Below are positions 37,199 through 40,878 of a stretch of DNA of 40,878 nt, piece after piece. Location of the stretch: positions 1 through 40,878 of the IMG/VR virus record IMGVR_UViG_3300034072_001941; one strand, 5' to 3'. The translations under genes and the position numbers were made by a program. This stretch comes from a virus. The notes under the pieces were generated by a model. The model did not search any database. It saw nothing but the letters and a program-made list of their open reading frames with translations, and was not told the origin of the DNA. The stretch's first letter is position 1. Every line of letters starts with the position of its first letter.

Positions 37199-38624
37199 TT
37201 CGCGGCTCATCATTGCCGTGGGCGGAGTTCCGGCGGAGCTCGATCCCGGGGACATTCTCCGCACCATGCCGAATTTCCCTTCCGCCCGGTCCGTGGACCT
37301 TCTTATGCGGGAAACGGGCGCGGCCACGGTCCGCATCGTCACCCCTCCGGAAACAACGTTCGCTGTCGTCGTCACGGCTCACCGTCCTTATGTGCCGTTT
37401 TTGCTAGATGTCCTCGTGGCGTGGTTTATGGAAAACCCGGGCGGGGAACTAATACTCGCTCTTGATGGGGTCGAGGCATCCGAGTTCCCGGACCCGTCCG
37501 CGTTTTGGACCGTGATCCGTGGCAACTGGGGACATCCGGCGGATGCCCGAAACGCGGCCTTGGATCACGTCACCGCGGAGTGGGTCCATTTTTGGGACGC
37601 GGACAACGAGGTCCCGCGTGACATCGGAGCATCGGCGCGGGCCGCGCTCTCCGGGGTGGCGCACGAAGCCGGCTACCTGGGCCCTTGGTGCACTCCCGGT
37701 GCCGATGCCCGGGACGCTTGGGGCATCGATACCAACGGCCTTTGGAGGACGCGTGCCGTGCGGATGGCCGGAGGATGGCCGCGGACATGGTTAGAAGATT
37801 GGGCACTCGGGGTTCGCGTGCAAGGCATTGGTTTCCGGGCGGAGCGGTGGGCATCCGGCGCAGTGCGGAGAGATCATCCAGGGCAACGAGGCAAGACGAG
37901 GGGCAAACACGAAGCGGTGTGGAGTGCCCGCGTTCTCAGCGTCATCACATTGCAACGGACCGTGTCAGGCTTTAGAAAATGGGTGGAAGCGTGGGCCCGT
38001 CAAAGGAAGCCATCTCCGGACAACCTCCGTTTGATCATTGGTTGCGAAGGTGCGGACGTGGAAATGGAAGCGCGACTCGCTACGTTTGCGACACTCGGGG
38101 CCGCATCCGTGACCATTTGGAACACTGGTTCCACGGCGGTGTCTTTCGGCTCCGTCCCGGAACCGGTCAGACATTCCCGGGTTTCAGGCCTATTTCTTCG
38201 GGCGGCTCAATACATTTCCCGGGAATCGTCCATCGTCCTGACCTGGGAAGATGATGTTTTTCCGGACCGGGACGATGCCATCGAAGCGCTGTCGCTAGCC
38301 CTTCCCGTAGAATCGGGAATTGGCGCCGTGGCCAGTGCCTATCCTGGCCGTCAAAATACGAAATTCGCCGTGGCTTCCAGACGCGCGGACCGGTGGGAGG
38401 GAGTTTGGCGAATGGATGAACTGCCGGACCATCCGATCGACGTGGGAACTGTGGGCGCTGGATTCACCCTGTGGCGGGCTTCGGTCTTGGAAACGATTTC
38501 CGGTGCCGTGCAACGTCCAGAAGTCCCGTTGGGCTGGGACGCGTGCGCCTCCGCGGAGGTTCATCGAAGCGGGCGGCGGGTCTTGCTGCACGGCGGTGTG
38601 AAATGCGCCCATGGGGCCTATTGA
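37188..38624 (+). CDS. Tandem GT-A glycosyltransferase (family 2-like)
   Basis: I start it at GTG 37188 because GGAGG lies eight bases upstream; GTG 37173 is also in frame. The 478-residue product has two GT-A-like halves. The first (58-235) has FAVVVTAHRPYVPFLLDVLV, ARNAALDHVTAEWVHFWDAD with the metal-binding DADN (137-140), and WLEDWALGVR (201-210) as the base-containing motif. The second (279-470) has LRLIIGCEG, SSIVLTWEDDVFPD with DD 355-356 and WRASVLETISG. No membrane segment. It may glycosylate phage fibres or host surface sugar; the neighbours favour the virion. Confidence 0.75.
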   Translation: MASSSRLIIAVGGVPAELDPGDILRTMPNFPSARSVDLLMRETGAATVRIVTPPETTFAVVVTAHRPYVPFLLDVLVAWFMENPGGELILALDGVEASEFPDPSAFWTVIRGNWGHPADARNAALDHVTAEWVHFWDADNEVPRDIGASARAALSGVAHEAGYLGPWCTPGADARDAWGIDTNGLWRTRAVRMAGGWPRTWLEDWALGVRVQGIGFRAERWASGAVRRDHPGQRGKTRGKHEAVWSARVLSVITLQRTVSGFRKWVEAWARQRKPSPDNLRLIIGCEGADVEMEARLATFATLGAASVTIWNTGSTAVSFGSVPEPVRHSRVSGLFLRAAQYISRESSIVLTWEDDVFPDRDDAIEALSLALPVESGIGAVASAYPGRQNTKFAVASRRADRWEGVWRMDELPDHPIDVGTVGAGFTLWRASVLETISGAVQRPEVPLGWDACASAEVHRSGRRVLLHGGVKCAHGAY

Positions 38625-39111
38625 CAGCTTGCCGGGATTCGTGCGGTTGGTCTTTCAGCGTGGAAACGACATCGGGGCGGCCTTGATCCGTTGGCATTCG
38701 CGTTCCCCCTGGAATCACGTGTGCATTTGGGACCCGCAGACCATGACCATGTGGGAGGCCCGGCAATCCACCGGTGTCCGCCGTTACGATCACTGGTGGC
38801 CATCGCCAAAAGACCGCGTGGCCCGCTTCGCCCAACCTCTGGACGAGCACCAACGGAGGCGCATGGTGGATTGGCTCAATCACCAAATCGGCAAAGGTTA
38901 CGATTGGGGCGCCGTGCTCCGTTTTGTTTCGCGGCGGAAGGTGAACCCGGCGGAATCCTCCCGGCGTTGGTTTTGCTCTGAACTGGCCGCGGCCGCGTGG
39001 ACCATGGCCACCGGTGGAATGTTGCTCCGTCTCCCCTCGTGGAAAATCTCCCCCGGTCTTCTTTACGCGTCCCCTCTTGTGATCCCTGAACCGATGTTCC
39101 GCCCCGCATGA
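38611..39111 (+). CDS. Permuted NlpC/P60-like papain-fold hydrolase
   Basis: A 166-residue protein whose order of residues is that of the permuted papain fold (YiiX/YebB type): His36 in SPWNHVCIW, Glu49 in MWEARQSTGV, and Cys122 in RRWFCSELAAAAW. It may cut peptidoglycan peptides, as an endolysin or a virion entry enzyme, or deacylate lipids. It overlaps the glycosyltransferase by 14 bases and the following membrane protein by ATGA, a lysis-like pair. Confidence 0.75.
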   Translation: MGPIDSLPGFVRLVFQRGNDIGAALIRWHSRSPWNHVCIWDPQTMTMWEARQSTGVRRYDHWWPSPKDRVARFAQPLDEHQRRRMVDWLNHQIGKGYDWGAVLRFVSRRKVNPAESSRRWFCSELAAAAWTMATGGMLLRLPSWKISPGLLYASPLVIPEPMFRPA

Positions 39112-39497
39112 GCACCACGGAAATGCTAGAGACCGGCACGGAGCGAGACCTGTTCCGGGAATTGTTCAGCCGGCAAAACGCCACCGATGTCCGCTCCGCG
39201 CGGCTCGAAGAAAGCGTGGAAGGCTTGGTGGCCAAAATGGATGGCTTGGCCAAAAGCGTGGAAAAGGTCGCGGACCGCATTAGCAAAGGGAACGACTGGG
39301 GTGTCCTTGCAGCGTGGGCTAGCGTGATTTTGGCCGTCGTGGGTTCGTGCGGATGGCTGGCCTTGCAACCTCTCCGGGAAGACATCGCGGAACTGAAAGA
39401 ATCTGCGGAATCCGCCGAAACCACGGCGCGGCTGGTCGAGCGGCTCGACGAGCGATCACGGTGGCAAGCCGTGATAACCATCGGCAAACTTCCATGA
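39108..39497 (+). CDS. Coiled-coil membrane protein, holin-like
   Basis: A 129-residue protein: N-terminal coiled coil (RSARLEESVEGLVAKMDGLA, KSVEKVADRIS), one membrane segment (LAAWASVILAVVGSCGWLAL, 67-86) and a charged tail with a second short coil. The layout is that of XhlA-like or similar phage membrane proteins that accompany lytic enzymes. It overlaps both neighbours by ATGA. A holin or spanin-like role is inference. Confidence 0.65.
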   Translation: MSTTEMLETGTERDLFRELFSRQNATDVRSARLEESVEGLVAKMDGLAKSVEKVADRISKGNDWGVLAAWASVILAVVGSCGWLALQPLREDIAELKESAESAETTARLVERLDERSRWQAVITIGKLP

Positions 39498-40210
39498 ACG
39501 AAACTGCCATCGAACGAGGCCTGGTCGCGTCTCTCCGCGCGGTGTTTGAAGGTGCGGAGCTTGATCTGTCTGTCCGGGCAGGGTCCGACAACACGCCCGT
39601 GGCCTCGACGGCGCGTTACGTGCTTGTGAACTGTTTGGACGCAACGAACGAAGTGGAAGACCTCTACACCGTCCGCATGGCCCTAGCCGTGGTCTCCCCG
39701 CGCCTTGGCCCACCGTCTCTTGTGGATGGGCACGAAACCGCCGTCCGCAATCTCGAACGATCGTTTCGGGCCTGCATGTTCGCGGTGCACGCGGCTGGAA
39801 TTTGGCAAGCGGCCGGCTACGTCCTCCACGGCTGGGACATCGAGATGACGGACCGTTACCTCGAAGACGGCCGCATGGTTGAAGGCTTACAAATTGTTTT
39901 TGGGATTGAGGCTTGTCTCGGTGGCCAGGGGAAAACCTTGCCCTGGACGCTCCTTTCCATCGCGGCGCCGATGGCTCCCACTTTGGAGGTGGACGGCGTG
40001 CAAGGGGAACAATGGTTGATCGACACGCGCGGCGCCGCGGCGCCGATCACCTACAACGTCCCGTCCTTACAAGGGCAAGTCCTCGTTTACCTGATCGGCA
40101 CGGGAATAAGTGCGGGAGTGGAATGGGACAATGACATCGTGTTGCCGGCCGGTTCCGTGGAAATTCCGGCCGGATCTCTCGTGGCGCTTTCCATCGGCTG
40201 GTTGGATTGA
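39494..40210 (+). CDS. Hypothetical protein near the fibre genes
   Basis: A 238-residue protein from ATG 39494. The N-terminal half (LRAVFEGAELDLSVRAGSDN, VRNLERSFRACMFAVHAAGI) fits a tail-terminator-like alpha/beta unit. The C-terminal half (VLVYLIGTGISAGVEWDNDI, VEIPAGSLVALSIGWLD) looks like a beta sandwich ending. It is probably virion-associated, by position before the BppU-like gene and fibre. No family is clear. Confidence 0.6.
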   Translation: MNETAIERGLVASLRAVFEGAELDLSVRAGSDNTPVASTARYVLVNCLDATNEVEDLYTVRMALAVVSPRLGPPSLVDGHETAVRNLERSFRACMFAVHAAGIWQAAGYVLHGWDIEMTDRYLEDGRMVEGLQIVFGIEACLGGQGKTLPWTLLSIAAPMAPTLEVDGVQGEQWLIDTRGAAAPITYNVPSLQGQVLVYLIGTGISAGVEWDNDIVLPAGSVEIPAGSLVALSIGWLD

Positions 40211-40226
40211 CCTAGGCCAAAAAGCA

Positions 40227-40580
40227 ATGATCAAACCGGGGCCATACAATTTGGAAATCCGAAAAGGGGCGGATTTGGGACCGCTCCGAATCATTGCCAA
40301 AGACGGCCAAACTCCGCCGGTGCCGGTTGATCTGACTGGATGGACCGCATCGGCCCACGTAAGGAGCATTCCCGGTGGAGTGCTATTGGTGGACCTAGAA
40401 CCAGCAATCACGGATGCGGTGAATGGAGAAATCACAATCCATCTGTCTGCGGAGCAAACGGAGAACCTGGCCGCGGGCCGCTATGGCTGGGACCTGATGC
40501 TCACAACGGCCACGGGCCGCGTCATCGGTCCAGTCTTGGCCGGAACCTGCCTAGTGATCAAGCCATACACGGAAGTCTAA
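40227..40580 (+). CDS. BppU-like fibre-attachment protein
   Basis: A 117-residue protein: YNLEIRKGADLGPLRIIAKD, VDLTGWTASAHVRSIPGGVL, DLEPAITDAVNGEITIHLSA and GRYGWDLMLTTATGRV. This order (gated strand, 'DLTG', 'gRY.WDL') is that of the immunoglobulin-like N-terminal domain of baseplate upper proteins. It lies immediately before the fibre gene and probably links the fibre to the tail. No strong Shine-Dalgarno sequence. Confidence 0.75.
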   Translation: MIKPGPYNLEIRKGADLGPLRIIAKDGQTPPVPVDLTGWTASAHVRSIPGGVLLVDLEPAITDAVNGEITIHLSAEQTENLAAGRYGWDLMLTTATGRVIGPVLAGTCLVIKPYTEV

Positions 40581-40581
40581 A

Positions 40582-40878
40582 ATGGCCGATGACGTGACCA
40601 ATGTGACGGTAACGCTGGACGCTCCGGTGCGGACAGTGGAGCTGGGATGGCTGCCTCCGTCTGAGGATGCGGGTGGTGGGGCGGACGGTCAGGATGGAGC
40701 CAGTGCGTATGGGATCGCGGTGGCGGCTGGGTTCGTGGGCGATGAGTCGGCGTGGTTGGCCTCCCTCGTGGGCCCTGCCGGTGAGGATGGGCAGGACGGC
40801 GCTCCCGGGGCGGACGGTCAGGATGGAGCCAGTGCGTATGAGATCGCGGTGGCGGCTGGTTTCGTGGGCGATGAGTCG
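40582..40878 (+). CDS. Collagen-like tail fibre, N-terminal part (continues at base 1)
   Basis: The first 99 codons of the fibre, with GGAAG just before the ATG. Residues 1-33 (MADDVTNVTVTLDAPVRTVE, then LGWLPPSEDAGGG) form the short attachment part. The collagen-like repeats start at once. The frame runs off the window end after GFVGDES. The frame at base 1 begins with ASLV; the repeat needs AWLASLV, so exactly three codons are missing if the ends are joined. Confidence 0.9.
   Translation, partial: MADDVTNVTVTLDAPVRTVELGWLPPSEDAGGGADGQDGASAYGIAVAAGFVGDESAWLASLVGPAGEDGQDGAPGADGQDGASAYEIAVAAGFVGDES
40681..40878 (+). repeat. Fibre collagen-like repeats at the right end
   Basis: A partial unit from 40681 and a second from 40771 that stops nine bases before its expected ASLV. 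They match the units at 13-453 almost perfectly; the first has Gly where others have Glu (AYGIAV). The presence of the same repeat at both ends explains why an assembly was broken here. Confidence 0.9.

Noticed and set aside
39347-39493. Upstream extension of the gene at 39494
   Set aside because: It would overlap the membrane-protein gene for most of its length with Arg-rich shadow sequence; ATG 39494 overlaps the previous stop as ATGA, like its neighbours.

Overview
The window reads as the essentially complete genome of a temperate, long-tailed (siphovirus-like) phage, about 40.9 kb, GC-rich, with almost every base coding. The two ends of the window both lie inside one gene, a collagen-like tail fibre (start at 40582, end at 960). 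The end can be joined to the beginning in frame with only three codons missing from the repeat, so the molecule is probably circular and was cut open by assembly inside the repeats. No host flanking DNA is seen, and only one attachment core, made of the 3' part of a tRNA-Arg(UCU) gene, is present (1413-1459).

Host: the tyrosine recombinase has the 'NVLRH ... HYLGLV ... AEAFW' style that I associate with Verrucomicrobiota and their relatives, many genes have no Shine-Dalgarno sequence, and the phage carries a relative of MglA, the polarity GTPase of gliding and pilus-bearing bacteria. A verrucomicrobial or related host is my best inference; it is not proven by the sequence.

Layout. 1-1364: end of the tail fibre and a small fibre-linked gene. 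1413-1500: tRNA-type attP and a terminator. 1664-4358: accessory block that would sit at one edge of the integrated prophage (MglA-like GTPase with its catalytic Gln changed to Asp, zinc-ribbon protein, 180-residue protein, small membrane protein, nucleotide-kinase-like protein, two minus-strand genes). 4451-6331: integrase, a minus-strand ribbon-helix-helix repressor candidate and a divergent promoter/operator. 6332-16507: early operon of small, stop/start-overlapping genes (winged-helix and MarR-like regulators, two excisionase-type HTH proteins, ParB-like protein, archaeo-eukaryotic-type primase, replicative helicase, cytosine methyltransferase with a second protein encoded in an overlapping frame). 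16490-18170: XRE regulator, membrane protein and a 574-base non-coding region with ten copies of ACCCTCG in direct and inverted order around an AT-rich core (cos or origin candidate). 18171-24867: head genes in lambda-like order (small and large GpA-type terminase, connector, portal, S49 protease, scaffold, coat). 24901-40878: connector, tail and adhesion genes, including a tape measure, a Tad2/DUF2829-like domain fused to a tail-locus protein, a tandem GT-A glycosyltransferase, a permuted NlpC/P60-like hydrolase and a holin-like membrane protein.

The most unusual points are the phage MglA with Asp at the position of Gln82, the dual-coded methyltransferase gene, the ACCCTCG inverted array before the terminase, a 10-14-base motif (CYTTGGTSCAC) dispersed 16 times through coding regions in all reading frames, and the Tad2-like fusion.
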